DNA of 41,488 bases from Nemertoderma westbladi (lineage: Eukaryota > Xenacoelomorpha > Nemertodermatida > Nemertodermatidae). The stretch spans positions 1 through 41,488 of the forward strand of contig JAUCBJ010003246.1 in the NCBI GenBank assembly GCA_032718475.1, in the 5' to 3' direction. A program made the translations under genes and the position numbers. Below the pieces are notes generated by a model. The model did not search any database. It was not told the origin of the DNA and saw only the letters and a list, made by a program, of their open reading frames with translations. Positions 1 through 12,546 of this stretch are shown here, one piece after another. Each line of letters starts with the position of its first letter. Position 1 is the stretch's first letter.

Positions 1-529
1 ACTGGTGTTTTCGCCGCCCCATATGCAACAACCAAAAGAGAGAGAGAAACCAGCCTTTGCCTTTGCGTTGGGATAACAAGGATAAGACGAAAAGTTATGC
101 CATCTACCGGCAATTCAAGCTACTGAAACTCTAATGCGGACTGGCACATCATCGCATATGGAATGCCTAATTATAATTTGTGATTAGAATAGAGTTTCCT
201 AAATGCCTTGGCTGCAATGAGAGGCTTGTGGTGGGATTATCAGCATAGTAAATAGGAAGCCATGCGCTCAACAAAGAAAACCACTACCTTTATAGGCAAT
301 TTGATTTTGAGTTTCCTATCATTTCCTTCACATAATATATATTTTCTGGATTTAATTAATATTCCAGTATCTTTTCTCGGTAACCATTATAGGTAAAATT
401 ACCCTGTTTTTTATATGAGAGCTGCTCACTACATATTTTTAGATTTTATTTCCGGCTACTGTTTATATTATTGGAAAGATTTTCCGGATATTCTACAAAA
501 TGGGTGACGTTCCTCTAGGCTACATCAGT
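1..529. other. No gene seen
   Basis: No open frame with coding character and no recognisable repeat. The sequence is AT-rich from about 300 onward. Confidence 0.6.
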
Positions 530-615
530 AGAAGCGAGGTATTTTCTGCAGCTCACCGCTTACACAGCAAGAGTTTATACTTGGATGTCCCAGGTTCGAT
601 CCCGTAACGAGTAAG
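530..615 (+). mobile_element. tRNA-like SINE fragment
   Basis: A good RNA polymerase III B box (GGTTCGATCCC) lies at about 594-604, with tRNA-like sequence before it. The A box is poor and no target duplication was found, so this is probably a decayed tRNA-derived SINE head next to the satellite. A worn tRNA pseudogene is the alternative. Confidence 0.35.
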
Positions 616-659
616 TTTTATTTTAGTAACTGGCCGTATAAATGGCAACCAGGTTCTGC

Positions 660-3600
660 TGGGAGAGAAAGAAAACGCCTGTAGAGTTACAGAGTGCTGA
701 ATTATAGCCGAACTATATATAGGGTGCATTGGGAGAGAAAGAAAAAGCCTGAGTACAGAGTGCTGAATTATAGCCGAACTATATATAGGGTGCATTGGGA
801 GAGAAAGAAAAAGCCTGAGTACAGAGTGCTGAATTATAGCCGAACTATATATAGGGTGCATTGGGAGAGAAAGAAAAAGCCTGAGTACAGAGTGCTGAAT
901 TATAGCCGAACTATATATAGGGTGCATTGGGAGAGAAAGAAAAAGCCTGAGTACAGAGTGCTGAATTATAGCCGAACTATATATAGGGTGCATTGGGAGA
1001 GAAAGAAAAAGCCTGAGTACAGAGTGCTGAATTATAGCCGAACTATATATAGGGTGCATTGGGAGAGAAAGAAAAAGCCTGAGTACAGAGTGCTGAATTA
1101 TAGCCGAACTATATATAGGGTGCATTGGGAGAGAAAGAAAAAGCCTGAGTACAGAGTGCTGAATTATAGCCGAACTATATATAGGGTGCATTGGGAGAGA
1201 AAGAAAAAGCCTGAGTACAGAGTGCTGAATTATAGCCGAACTATATATAGGGTGCATTGGGAGAGAAAGAAAAAGCCTGAGTACAGAGTGCTGAATTATA
1301 GCCGAACTATATATAGGGTGCATTGGGAGAGAAAGAAAAAGCCTGAGTACAGAGTGCTGAATTATAGCCGAACTATATATAGGGTGCATTGGGAGAGAAA
1401 GAAAAAGCCTGAGTACAGAGTGCTGAATTATAGCCGAACTATATATAGGGTGCATTGGGAGAGAAAGAAAAAGCCTGAGTACAGAGTGCTGAATTATAGC
1501 CGAACTATATATAGGGTGCATTGGGAGAGAAAGAAAAAGCCTGAGTACAGAGTGCTGAATTATAGCCGAACTATATATAGGGTGCATTGGGAGAGAAAGA
1601 AAAAGCCTGAGTACAGAGTGCTGAATTATAGCCGAACTATATATAGGGTGCATTGGGAGAGAAAGAAAAAGCCTGAGTACAGAGTGCTGAATTATAGCCG
1701 AACTATATATAGGGTGCATTGGGAGAGAAAGAAAAAGCCTGAGTACAGAGTGCTGAATTATAGCCGAACTATATATAGGGTGCATTGGGAGAGAAAGAAA
1801 AAGCCTGAGTACAGAGTGCTGAATTATAGCCGAACTATATATAGGGTGCATTGGGAGAGAAAGAAAAAGCCTGAGTACAGAGTGCTGAATTATAGCCGAA
1901 CTATATATAGGGTGCATTGGGAGAGAAAGAAAAAGCCTGAGTACAGAGTGCTGAATTATAGCCGAACTATATATAGGGTGCATTGGGAGAGAAAGAAAAA
2001 GCCTGAGTACAGAGTGCTGAATTATAGCCGAACTATATATAGGGTGCATTGGGAGAGAAAGAAAAAGCCTGAGTACAGAGTGCTGAATTATAGCCGAACT
2101 ATATATAGGGTGCATTGGGAGAGAAAGAAAAAGCCTGAGTACAGAGTGCTGAATTATAGCCGAACTATATATAGGGTGCATTGGGAGAGAAAGAAAAAGC
2201 CTGAGTACAGAGTGCTGAATTATAGCCGAACTATATATAGGGTGCATTGGGAGAGAAAGAAAAAGCCTGAGTACAGAGTGCTGAATTATAGCCGAACTAT
2301 ATATAGGGTGCATTGGGAGAGAAAGAAAAAGCCTGAGTACAGAGTGCTGAATTATAGCCGAACTATATATAGGGTGCATTGGGAGAGAAAGAAAAAGCCT
2401 GAGTACAGAGTGCTGAATTATAGCCGAACTATATATAGGGTGCATTGGGAGAGAAAGAAAAAGCCTGAGTACAGAGTGCTGAATTATAGCCGAACTATAT
2501 ATAGGGTGCATTGGGAGAGAAAGAAAAAGCCTGAGTACAGAGTGCTGAATTATAGCCGAACTATATATAGGGTGCATTGGGAGAGAAAGAAAAAGCCTGA
2601 GTACAGAGTGCTGAATTATAGCCGAACTATATATAGGGTGCATTGGGAGAGAAAGAAAAAGCCTGAGTACAGAGTGCTGAATTATAGCCGAACTATATAT
2701 AGGGTGCATTGGGAGAGAAAGAAAAAGCCTGAGTACAGAGTGCTGAATTATAGCCGAACTATATATAGGGTGCATTGGGAGAGAAAGAAAAAGCCTGAGT
2801 ACAGAGTGCTGAATTATAGCCGAACTATATATAGGGTGCATTGGGAGAGAAAGAAAAAGCCTGAGTACAGAGTGCTGAATTATAGCCGAACTATATATAG
2901 GGTGCATTGGGAGAGAAAGAAAAAGCCTGAGTACAGAGTGCTGAATTATAGCCGAACTATATATAGGGTGCATTGGGAGAGAAAGAAAAAGCCTGAGTAC
3001 AGAGTGCTGAATTATAGCCGAACTATATATAGGGTGCATTGGGAGAGAAAGAAAAAGCCTGAGTACAGAGTGCTGAATTATAGCCGAACTATATATAGGG
3101 TGCATTGGGAGAGAAAGAAAAAGCCTGAGTACAGAGTGCTGAATTATAGCCGAACTATATATAGGGTGCATTGGGAGAGAAAGAAAAAGCCTGAGTACAG
3201 AGTGCTGAATTATAGCCGAACTATATATAGGGTGCATTGGGAGAGAAAGAAAAAGCCTGAGTACAGAGTGCTGAATTATAGCCGAACTATATATAGGGTG
3301 CATTGGGAGAGAAAGAAAAAGCCTGAGTACAGAGTGCTGAATTATAGCCGAACTATATATAGGGTGCATTGGGAGAGAAAGAAAAAGCCTGAGTACAGAG
3401 TGCTGAATTATAGCCGAACTATATATAGGGTGCATTGGGAGAGAAAGAAAAAGCCTGAGTACAGAGTGCTGAATTATAGCCGAACTATATATAGGGTGCA
3501 TTGGGAGAGAAAGAAAAAGCCTGAGTACAGAGTGCTGAATTATAGCCGAACTATATATAGGGTGCATTGGGAGAGAAAGAAAAAGCCTGAGTACAGAGTG

Positions 3601-6600
3601 CTGAATTATAGCCGAACTATATATAGGGTGCATTGGGAGAGAAAGAAAAAGCCTGAGTACAGAGTGCTGAATTATAGCCGAACTATATATAGGGTGCATT
3701 GGGAGAGAAAGAAAAAGCCTGAGTACAGAGTGCTGAATTATAGCCGAACTATATATAGGGTGCATTGGGAGAGAAAGAAAAAGCCTGAGTACAGAGTGCT
3801 GAATTATAGCCGAACTATATATAGGGTGCATTGGGAGAGAAAGAAAAAGCCTGAGTACAGAGTGCTGAATTATAGCCGAACTATATATAGGGTGCATTGG
3901 GAGAGAAAGAAAAAGCCTGAGTACAGAGTGCTGAATTATAGCCGAACTATATATAGGGTGCATTGGGAGAGAAAGAAAAAGCCTGAGTACAGAGTGCTGA
4001 ATTATAGCCGAACTATATATAGGGTGCATTGGGAGAGAAAGAAAAAGCCTGAGTACAGAGTGCTGAATTATAGCCGAACTATATATAGGGTGCATTGGGA
4101 GAGAAAGAAAAAGCCTGAGTACAGAGTGCTGAATTATAGCCGAACTATATATAGGGTGCATTGGGAGAGAAAGAAAAAGCCTGAGTACAGAGTGCTGAAT
4201 TATAGCCGAACTATATATAGGGTGCATTGGGAGAGAAAGAAAAAGCCTGAGTACAGAGTGCTGAATTATAGCCGAACTATATATAGGGTGCATTGGGAGA
4301 GAAAGAAAAAGCCTGAGTACAGAGTGCTGAATTATAGCCGAACTATATATAGGGTGCATTGGGAGAGAAAGAAAAAGCCTTGAGTACAGAGTGCTGAATT
4401 ATAGCCGAACTATATATAGGGTGCATTGGGAGAGAAAGAAAAAGCCTGAGTACAGAGTGCTGAACTATAGCCGAACTATATATAGGGTGCATTGGGAGAG
4501 AAAGAAAAAGCCTGAGTACAGAGTGCTGAATTATAGCCGAACTTATATAGGGTGCATTGGATTGCTAGGTTTATGTACTTGGGGATGCCATAGAATTTGG
4601 GAGAGAAAGAAAAAGCCTGAGTACAGAGTGCTGAATTATAGCCGAGCTATATATAGGGTGCATTGGATTGCTAGGTTTATGTACTTTGGGGATGCCATAG
4701 AATTTGGGAGAGAAAGAAAAAGCCTGAGTACAGAGTGCTGAACTATAGCCGAACTATATATAGGGTGCATTGGGAGAGAAAGAAAAAGCCTGAGTACAGA
4801 GTGCTGAATTATAGCCGATCTATATATAGGGTGCATTGGGAGAGAAAGAAAAAGCCTGTAGAGTTACAGAGTGCTGAATTATAGCCGATCTATATATAGG
4901 GTGCATTGGGAGAGAAAGAAAAAGCCTGAGTACAGAGTGCTGAATTATAGCCGAACTATATATAGGGTGCATTGGGAGAGAAAGAAAAAGCCTGAGTACA
5001 GAGTGCTGAATTATAGCCGAACTATATATCGGGTGCATTGGGAGAGAAAGAAAAAGCCTGAGTACAGAGTGCTGAATTATAGCCGAACTATATATAGGGT
5101 GCATTGGGAGAGAAAGAAAAAGCCTGAGTACAGAGTGCTGAATTATAGCCGAACTATATATAGGGTGCATTGGGAGAGAAAGAAAAAGCCTGAGTACAGA
5201 GTGCTGAATTATAGCCGAACTATATATAGGGTGCATTGGGAGAGAAAGAAAAAGCCTGAGTACAGAGTGCTGAACTATAGCCGAACTATATATAGGGTGC
5301 ATTGGGAGAGAAAGAAAAAGCCTGTAGAGTTACAGAGTGCTGAACTATAGCCGAACTATATATAGGGTGCATTGGGAGAGAAAGAAAAAGCCTGAGTACA
5401 GAGTGCTGAACTATAGCCGAACTATATATAGGGTGCATTGGGAGAGAAAGAAAAAGCCTGAGTACAGAGTGCTGAACTATAGCCGAACTATATATAGGGT
5501 GCATTGGGAGAGAAAGAAAAAGCCTGAGTACAGAGTGCTGAACTATAGCCGAACTTATATAGGGTGCATTGGGAGAGAAAGAAAAAGCCTGAGTACAGAG
5601 TGCTGAATTATAGCCGAACTATATATTGGGTGCATTGGGAGAGAAAGAAAAAGCCTGAGTACAGAGTGCTGAATTATAGCCGAACTATATATAGGGTGCA
5701 TTGGGAGAGAAAGAAAAAGCCTGAGTACAGAGTGCTGAATTATAGCCGAACTATATATAGGGTGCATTGGGAGAGAAAGAAAAAGCCTGAGTACAGAGTG
5801 CTGAATTATAGCCGAACTATATATAGGGTGCATTGGGAGAGAAAGAAAAAGCTTGAGTACAGAGTGCTGAATTATAGCCGAACTATATATAGGGTGCATT
5901 GGGAGAGAAAGAAAAAGCCTGAGTACAGAGTGCTGAACTATAGCCGAACTATATATAGGGTGCATTGGGAGAGAAAGAAAAAGCCTGTAGAGTTACAGAG
6001 TGCTGAATTATAGCCGAACTATATATAGGGTGCATTGGGAGAGAAAGAAAAAGCCTGAGTACAGAGTGCTGAATTATAGCCGAACTATATATAGGGTGCA
6101 TTGGGAGAGAAAGAAAAAGCCTGAGTACAGAGAGCTGAATTATAGCCGAACTTATATAGGGTGCATTGGATTGCTAGGTTTATGTACTTTGGGGATGCCA
6201 TAGAATTTGGGAGAGAAAGAAAAAGCCTGAGTACAGAGTGCTGAATTATAGCCGAACTATATATAGGGTGCATTGGATTGCTAGGTTTATGTACTTTGGG
6301 GATGCCATAGAATTTGGGAGAGAAAGAAAAAGCCTGAGTACAGAGTGCTGAACTATAGCCGAACTATATATAGGGTGCATTGGGAGAGAAAGAAAAAGCC
6401 TGAGTACAGAGTGCTGAATTATAGCCGATCTATATATAGGGTGCATTGGGAGAGAAAGAAAAAGCCTGTAGAGTTACATAGTGCTGAATTATAGCCGATC
6501 TATATATAGGGTGCATTGGGAGAGAAAGAAAAAGCCTGAGTACAGAGTGCTGAACTATAGCCGAACTATATATAGGGTGCATTGGGAGAGAAAGAAAAAG

Positions 6601-7955
6601 CCTGAGTACAGAGTGCTGAATTATAGCCGAACTATATATAGGGTGCATTGGGAGAGAAAGAAAAAGCCTGTAGAGTTACAGAGTGCTGAATTATAGCCGA
6701 TCTATATATAGGGTGCATTGGGAGAGAAAGAAAAAGCCTGAGTACAGAGTGCTGAACTATAGCCGAACTATATATAGGGTGCATTGGGAGAGAAAGAAAA
6801 AGCCTGAGTACAGAGTGCTAAACTATAGCCGAACTTATATAGGGTGCATTGGGAGAGAAAGAAAAAGCCTGAGTACAGAGTGCTGAATTATAGCCGAACT
6901 ATATATAGGGTGCATTGGGAGAGAAAGAAAAAGCCTGAGTACAGAGTGCTGAATTATAGCCGAACTATATATAGGGTGCATTGGGAGAGAAAGAAAAAGC
7001 CTGAGTACAGAGTGCTGAATTATAGCCGAACTATATATAGGGTGCATTGGGAGAGAAAGAAAAAGCCTGAGTACAGAGTGCTGAATTATAGCCGATCTAT
7101 ATATAGGGTGCATTGGGAGAGAAAGAAAAAGCCTGAGTACAGAGTGCTGAACTATAGCCGAAGGCTGAACTATATATAGGGTGCATTGGGAGAGAAAGAA
7201 AAAGCCTGAGTACAGAGTGCTGAATTATAGCCGAACTATATATAGGGTGCATTGGGAGAGAAAGAAAAAGCCTGAGTACAGAGTGCTGAATTATAGCCGA
7301 ACTATATATAGGGTGCATTGGATTGCTAGGTTTATGTACTTTGGGGATGCTATAGAATTTGGGAGAGAAACAAAAAGCCTGAGTACAGAGTGCTGAATTA
7401 TAGCCGATCTATATATAGGGTGCATTGGGAGAGAAAGAAAAAGCCTGAGTACAGAGTGCTGAATTATAGCCGAACTATATATAGGGTGCATTGGGAGAGA
7501 AAGAAAAAGCCTGAGTACAGAGTGCTGAATTATAGCCGAACTATATATAGGGTGCATTGGGAGTGAAAGAAAAAGCCTGAGTACAGAGTGCTGAATTATA
7601 GCCGAACTATATATAGGGTGCATTGGATTGCTAGGTTTATGTACTTTGGGGATGCTATAGAATTTGGGAGAGAAAGAAAAAGCCTGAGTACAGAGTGCTG
7701 AATTATAGCCGAGCTATATATAGGGTGTATTGGATTGCTAGGTTTATGTACTTTGGGGATGCCATAGAATTTGGGAGAGAAAGAAAACGCCTGTAGAGTT
7801 ACAGAGTGCTGAACTATAGCCGAACTATATATAGGGTGCATTGGGAGAGAAAGAAAAAGCCTGAGTACAGAGTGCTGAATTCTAGCCGAACTATATATAG
7901 GGTGCATTGGATTGCTAGGTTTATGTACTTTGGGGATGCCATAGAATTTGGGAGA
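660..7955. repeat. 66-bp / 107-bp satellite array with Penelope-like RT motif
   Basis: The array is built from a 66-bp unit (about 56 apparently identical head-to-tail copies from 686 to 4380) followed by a more diverged section to 7955. The diverged part mixes 66-bp units, ~70-bp units carrying GTAGAGTTACAGAG in place of GAGTACAGAG, and about eight 107-bp long units (long segments near 4557, 4663, 6168, 6271, 7318, 7625, 7730 and 7910). The long unit carries 41 extra bases between two TTGG words. On the minus strand it reads PKFYGIPKVHKPSNPMHPI, which resembles the YGxPKxHK...RPI core of Penelope-like element reverse transcriptases. Because 66 is divisible by three, both strands are open for over 1200 codons in the uniform block; those frames are consequences of the repeat and not evidence of a gene. 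Confidence 0.9.
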
Positions 7956-8655
7956 GCCAGGAAGACCAAAATTATGACAGTAAACCTGGACAGCCCTCAG
8001 GAAATGTCTGATCGTAAGGGCATAAGCTCCTTGAGCACGTGGATGACTTCTACTACTTGTACTTGGGATCATGGATCCGAAAGTAAGGATAGGTAAGGCG
8101 AGGTCATGGGCAGAATTGCATAGCCTGTACAGGATTTGGAAGTCCCATAGAATTAATCGGAAACTTAAGTTACGATTATTTATGGCAGTTAGAACCGGTA
8201 CTCGTATATGGAAGTCCATCTGGTCTCTAACTGCTGAGGATACCAAATCTCTGGATGACACTTTCACAAGAATGCTACGCCGTGTTCATTGTATCAAGTA
8301 CAATGCACACATCTCCAACCAGACACTATATAACATTGGAGGTGTCTCATTGGTTCCCCCAAGCTTGACACTAGAACAAATCCGCCTCCGCTTTGCAGGA
8401 CATTGCTTTCGCCGTGAGGACCAGCCAGTGCATAATCTTGTGCTTTGGCGTGGACAGACCATGACTTTCTTGAGACGCATCTTAAAGGACACTGGCGTTG
8501 AAGATGCTGATGATCTAGGAAATGTTATGGGTGATGGGGAGTTGTGGCGGCGCAATTTTGTCGACTAGCCGGCACAGCATTCTTAATATATATGTAATAT
8601 AAATATATATGATGCAGCTGCAATGCAGCATGCCAATCGTAGTAGTAGTAGTAGG
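7956..8655 (+). mobile_element. 5'-truncated LINE fragment (3' end of RT ORF)
   Basis: The fragment starts at the KTKIMTVN motif that follows the RT catalytic region and runs through LEHVDDF and RIWKS to a C-terminal domain with GHCFRREDQ. The open part is 8071-8568, ending in a stop. The part before 8096 is frame-shifted, so the protein is broken. A short 3' UTR follows, then a (GTA)n tail at about 8639-8654. The same domain order is found in the intact-looking LINE at 28997-30541 on the other strand. The left junction abuts the last satellite unit. Confidence 0.75.
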
Positions 8656-9249
8656 AAGAGTCCTGGGTATAATTATTGTGTGAATGAGATAAATTATAGA
8701 AACCAGTAGGGATTGTGGTAGAATTTTCTTCAGTTCTGTCTTGATTCGAGACGAATGTTGGGTTCCGGGTTTCTCTGTCTTTATTTGCTTCTGTATTGGC
8801 GAGGTTGTCGATCTGGATATTGTTATCGGTCGAATAATATGGCGATCTTTTAGCCTTTGTCGGCCCTTTTCTTATGACGATAATACTATCTTTTTTGAGT
8901 TCTTATAATACTTACTAAACTTTCCGCTTTGGTGAAGTTGGGTGGTGGAACACGGTTAGACGATGTGTTCGTCTGATATATACCTATAAAACGTTGATGT
9001 AGATTTACTAGATCTTGTTCTAATTTTCCAGTAGCCTCGGGATCTTTGTCTTGGATTTTATCGGAAAAGAGGATGCGACGCAATTGTGGTTTATTGATTA
9101 GGTAGGTAATCGATAATGTTGTACTCCTGTTTATTGGATCCTTGTTAGCGTTGTTGTTGTGGTTTCTTCGTTGTGAAACACTTGCACCATTTTTAATCAA
9201 AATAGTGGTGGTTTATGTTCTACGTATGTGATTAAACAATGATAATAAA
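8656..9249. other. No supported gene
   Basis: A 104-codon minus-strand open frame (8886-9200) is present. It matches no family I recognise and has no clear splice or transposon context, so it is not called. Confidence 0.4.
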
Positions 9250-9420
9250 AATGGAGTGATGGTAACACCTCAAGAACGTCCGACTGGAGTGATGGTAACA
9301 CCCTACTGAAGAACGTCCGACTGGAGTGATGGTAACACCCTACTGAAGAACGTCCGACTAGCTTTCCAGACGACGACGAAATCCATCTAATCACCTACTG
9401 AGTTAGTCTAATCTCGAAAG
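9250..9420 (+). mobile_element. Decayed LINE RT scrap with 37-bp tandem triplication
   Basis: The plus strand reads GVMVTP followed by an RRRR-like stretch, as in the segment just before the FADD motif of the LINE family seen at 22560-23830. It contains three copies of a 37-bp unit (GGAGTGATGG...GTCCGACT, 9252-9360), the first shortened. Stops and the triplication make it non-functional. Confidence 0.45.
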
Positions 9421-10727
9421 GTTTCTCAGTTTTTATGTATAACGTCATCCCATTGTCTGTTTGTCTTTTCAGCTGTTGGTCATATTTTGATGGCCTGACA
9501 GACAGCAATTTAGAAAGACATGACCCTGTAAACAGTGCCGGATTAAGCTTCTGGTGGCCCTAAGGCACATTTTAGTAATTTCCAAAAATGGCCCAAAAAT
9601 TGATATTTTTCAGCAAACGCTTTCAAAAGAAAAAGCTGCTAAAAACAACTGAAATTGTGAAAATGTTGCGAAGGAAATATAAAGTATTTTCGTTGGATGA
9701 CTGTGTGTAAATAAGTACTAAGTACTGTACTATTTTTTGATAGACAAAGTGTAGCAGTTACAAAATCGGTTCTAGAAGATCCAAATGGCCATGTTTTACA
9801 AACCAATATTCACGATTGTAGCCCTAAAGATGCTAAACATTTTGGTATATGTTTAATGGAAATTGAGTAAAAAATAAAAAAGTAGTAGGGAGTTTAGTGA
9901 TGAAAAGAGTCAAAATCGACAAACTGATAAAAAGGTTGTTTTATACAGAGAGTCATAAATATAAGCAATATATTATGTTGTTGAAAAGAGCAGTTTTGAA
10001 ATCAAAAAATAATTCAATGTTGAAAACCGATATCACCTTTTATGAAAGCACCTATCAAACCACAAAAAAATGTGTAAATTTTCGAAAATTTCATTTCTGT
10101 AGGGGCTATAGTGAGCCCCCTTAAAGCTGACTGGTCCCTGTAGGTATTTAGCAATTTTGATCGGATCTTGGAAATGTGTTATTTATTTGCTGTAGGGTAG
10201 GTTTCGCAGGGTCTTTACTGGACTTGCTGAGAAATATCCTGTAAAACACCAAAAGTGTGGGGCTTAGTGCAAAGATATAATATTTCTGATATATATTTGG
10301 ACATGCTGAGAAGGTAATGTTCTTCTCGGAAATAAGTCTCGGAAATAAGTACTTTTTGTCACTAATTTTAATTTACCCAAATTCAATTATGCTGTCCGAG
10401 AGTTTTAGGTTTTGCAGGAATTGCACCTAAAATGCCATCGAATGCAAAATTCAATACACGAGGGCAGAACATCTGAATTTCGGTTAAATTAAATTACAGT
10501 AATGATAAGAAGTTATTTCTAACACGTTTTTTTTTATCAACAACTATTTTATCTACAACAAATTTATCCTTTTTTATTATCTATTAGGGCCTATATTATT
10601 ACACGAAGTGGGGCCTTCGCGCAGCACGTGACTTAAATTTAATTTAAGTACTAATTCGAAAGTATTACTGTATTAGCAAATTTTAAGCAGATTTCGCCTA
10701 ATCACTTTTTACCTCTTTCATTTCTAT

Positions 10728-11745
10728 TCAGACATTTCTGACTCTAGCGGTATAGTGAGAACTGAAGATGGATTAGGGTCTCCAGCCCCACAAAGACACA
10801 GCCTATGGATGAATAGTACATACGTACATCGGCCAAGTTTCATCTTGAATAACGGATAACGAAATGAGAGACGGATCTCACTTTCAGAAATTTCGTCGTA
10901 TAGCGGCAGACCGATTAAATCTCCCCCCCCCCCCCCCCCCCACAAAGACGCAGCATGTGGTCCAGAATATATGGCAAGATTCAGCTTAAACTGATTAAAA
11001 TCAATGAGACGGGAGAATCTATTCACTTTCAGGCATAAAGTAGTCCTATAGCGGGTGACTGTTGAACTGATTTTCAACAAAACAAATTTTCAACTTGGCA
11101 GCTTTAAATTCGACAAAGTTATAAGCATGTCAATATCATAACGACGACAACCATTTCACTTTCAGACATTTGGCCCTCTAGCGGCAGACTGGAGAACTGC
11201 AGATGGATTCGCCTCCTTTGAAAGTCACAGCTAATGGTCTAATACATATCTGCCAAGTTTCAGCTTAAACGGATTAAAAGCAAAGAAATGGGAGGGCATT
11301 TAATGTTTAGACATGTGGCCCTCTAGCGGGAGACCATTGCACTGATGGTGTCTGAAAGTCTCTCAAAAATCTCAACTTTAGCTCATATTGATACCTAGAA
11401 ATTTTCAACTTGGCAGCTTTAAATCCGACAAAGTTATTAGCATGTCAAAATCGTAACGACGACAACGATTTCACTTTCAGACCTTTGGCCCTCTAGCGGC
11501 AGACTGGAGAACTGCAGATGGATTCGCCTCCTTTGAAAGTCACAGCTAATGGTCTAATACATATCTGCCAAGTTTCAGCTTAAACGGATTAAAAGCAAAG
11601 AAATGGGAGGGCATTTAATGTTTAGACATGTGGCCCTCTAGCGGGAGACCATTGCACTGATGGTGTCTGAAAGTCTCTCAAAAATCTCAACTTTTGCTCA
11701 TATTGATACCTACAAATTTTCAACTTGGCAGCTTTAAATCCGACA
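10728..11745. repeat. 315-bp tandem repeats inside the hAT element
   Basis: The marker GCAGCTTTAAAT recurs at 11098, 11413 and 11728, giving a 315-bp period with two nearly identical full copies. Older diverged relatives sharing CACTTTCAG and CTAGCGG words extend left to about 10728. Each unit itself has two related halves marked by GGCCCTCTAGCGG. A C19 run lies at 10923-10941. Confidence 0.85.
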
Positions 11746-11770
11746 AAGTTATTAGCATGTCAAAATCGTA

Positions 11771-11805
11771 ACGACGACGACGACGACAACGACGACGACG
11801 ACGAC

Positions 11806-11864
<59 letters not shown>

Positions 11865-11893
11865 CGACAACGACGACGACGACGACGACGACA
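11771..11893. repeat. (GAC)n microsatellite with regular AAC interruptions
   Basis: Blocks of 4-8 GAC/ACG triplets are separated by single AAC triplets. The array grew where the 315-bp unit has CGTAACGACGACAACGA. Confidence 0.95.
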
Positions 11894-12043
11894 ACTATTT
11901 GCATAAATTGACCCACCCCCTAACAGTGTCAATTCGCTAAGGCTCCGCCAACTTCGTGGCTCGCCCCACTATTTGCATAAATTGACCCACCCCCTAACAG
12001 TGTCAATTCGCTAAGGCTCCGCCAACTTCGTGGCTCGCCCCAC
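11894..12043. repeat. 74-bp direct duplication
   Basis: Two identical copies (11894 and 11968) contain GACCCACCCCCTAACAG and a GC-rich tail, CTTCGTGGCTCGCCCC. A related tail in the opposite orientation is seen at about 32088-32117. Confidence 0.9.
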
Positions 12044-12546
12044 AACTCGTTTCCGGTGAAAAAAATTAATTTCGCACTACCATCTTCAGGCCGTACATTA
12101 ACGACCTTGATTTACGATGTACAGTATTTCCAGTATGCAGGCATGTCAAAACGTCAATTTTAGTTGTTCTAGAAAGTTTTAAGTACGTAACTACAAATAA
12201 TTCCCCATAAATAAATAAAATTAAATTCTCCATTGTTCATAATTAGCACTTTAATGTTTTACTGCCCATGTTTTATTATTTCCCTGCCATCAGGTCTTGA
12301 ACTAATAACACAAGCAGCTGTCGGTCGATTGAGCTACAACTTTGCAATTTCTACCACAAATCTAATGATAGGAAGTAGTCGAAAGATGCAATTTTGATCT
12401 GTTTTCTAGAAATTTTAGTGAGAAAAAATGTTGACTTTTCAGATAAAAATATTTTTTTTCACAGGAATGACTCGCTGAGAAAAAATGGCCCGTATTATCG
12501 TCTGGCCCTAAGGCCTCCTTAAGGTTAATCCGGCACTGCCTGTAAA

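Larger units (their letters stand above)
9533..12538. mobile_element. hAT-type DNA transposon, no intact transposase
   Basis: The ends are perfect 14-bp terminal inverted repeats (CAGTGCCGGATTAA), with partly matching GGCCCTAAGGC / GGCCTTAGGGC just inside. Both sides are flanked by the same 8 bp, CCTGTAAA, at 9525-9532 and 12539-12546. An 8-bp target duplication with CAG-starting ends is the hAT superfamily signature. The 3006-bp body has no transposase-like frame, so it is non-autonomous or decayed. The right half is filled with tandem repeats (10728-12043). Confidence 0.9.

Noticed and set aside
553-4383. Two giant repetitive open frames (about 1268 codons minus, 1229 codons plus)
   Set aside because: Both strands are open over the same DNA because the 66-bp unit is a multiple of three and lacks stops. 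They break as soon as units vary in length. No sign of coding selection.
660-7955. CRISPR-like array
   Set aside because: The units are contiguous with no unique spacers, and the window is plainly eukaryotic.
8886-9200. 104-codon minus frame
   Set aside because: No recognised domain, no splice sites tying it to other exons, and it sits between transposon scraps.
11720-11940. Poly-Asp and poly-Arg frames
   Set aside because: Translation of the (GAC)n microsatellite inside the hAT element.
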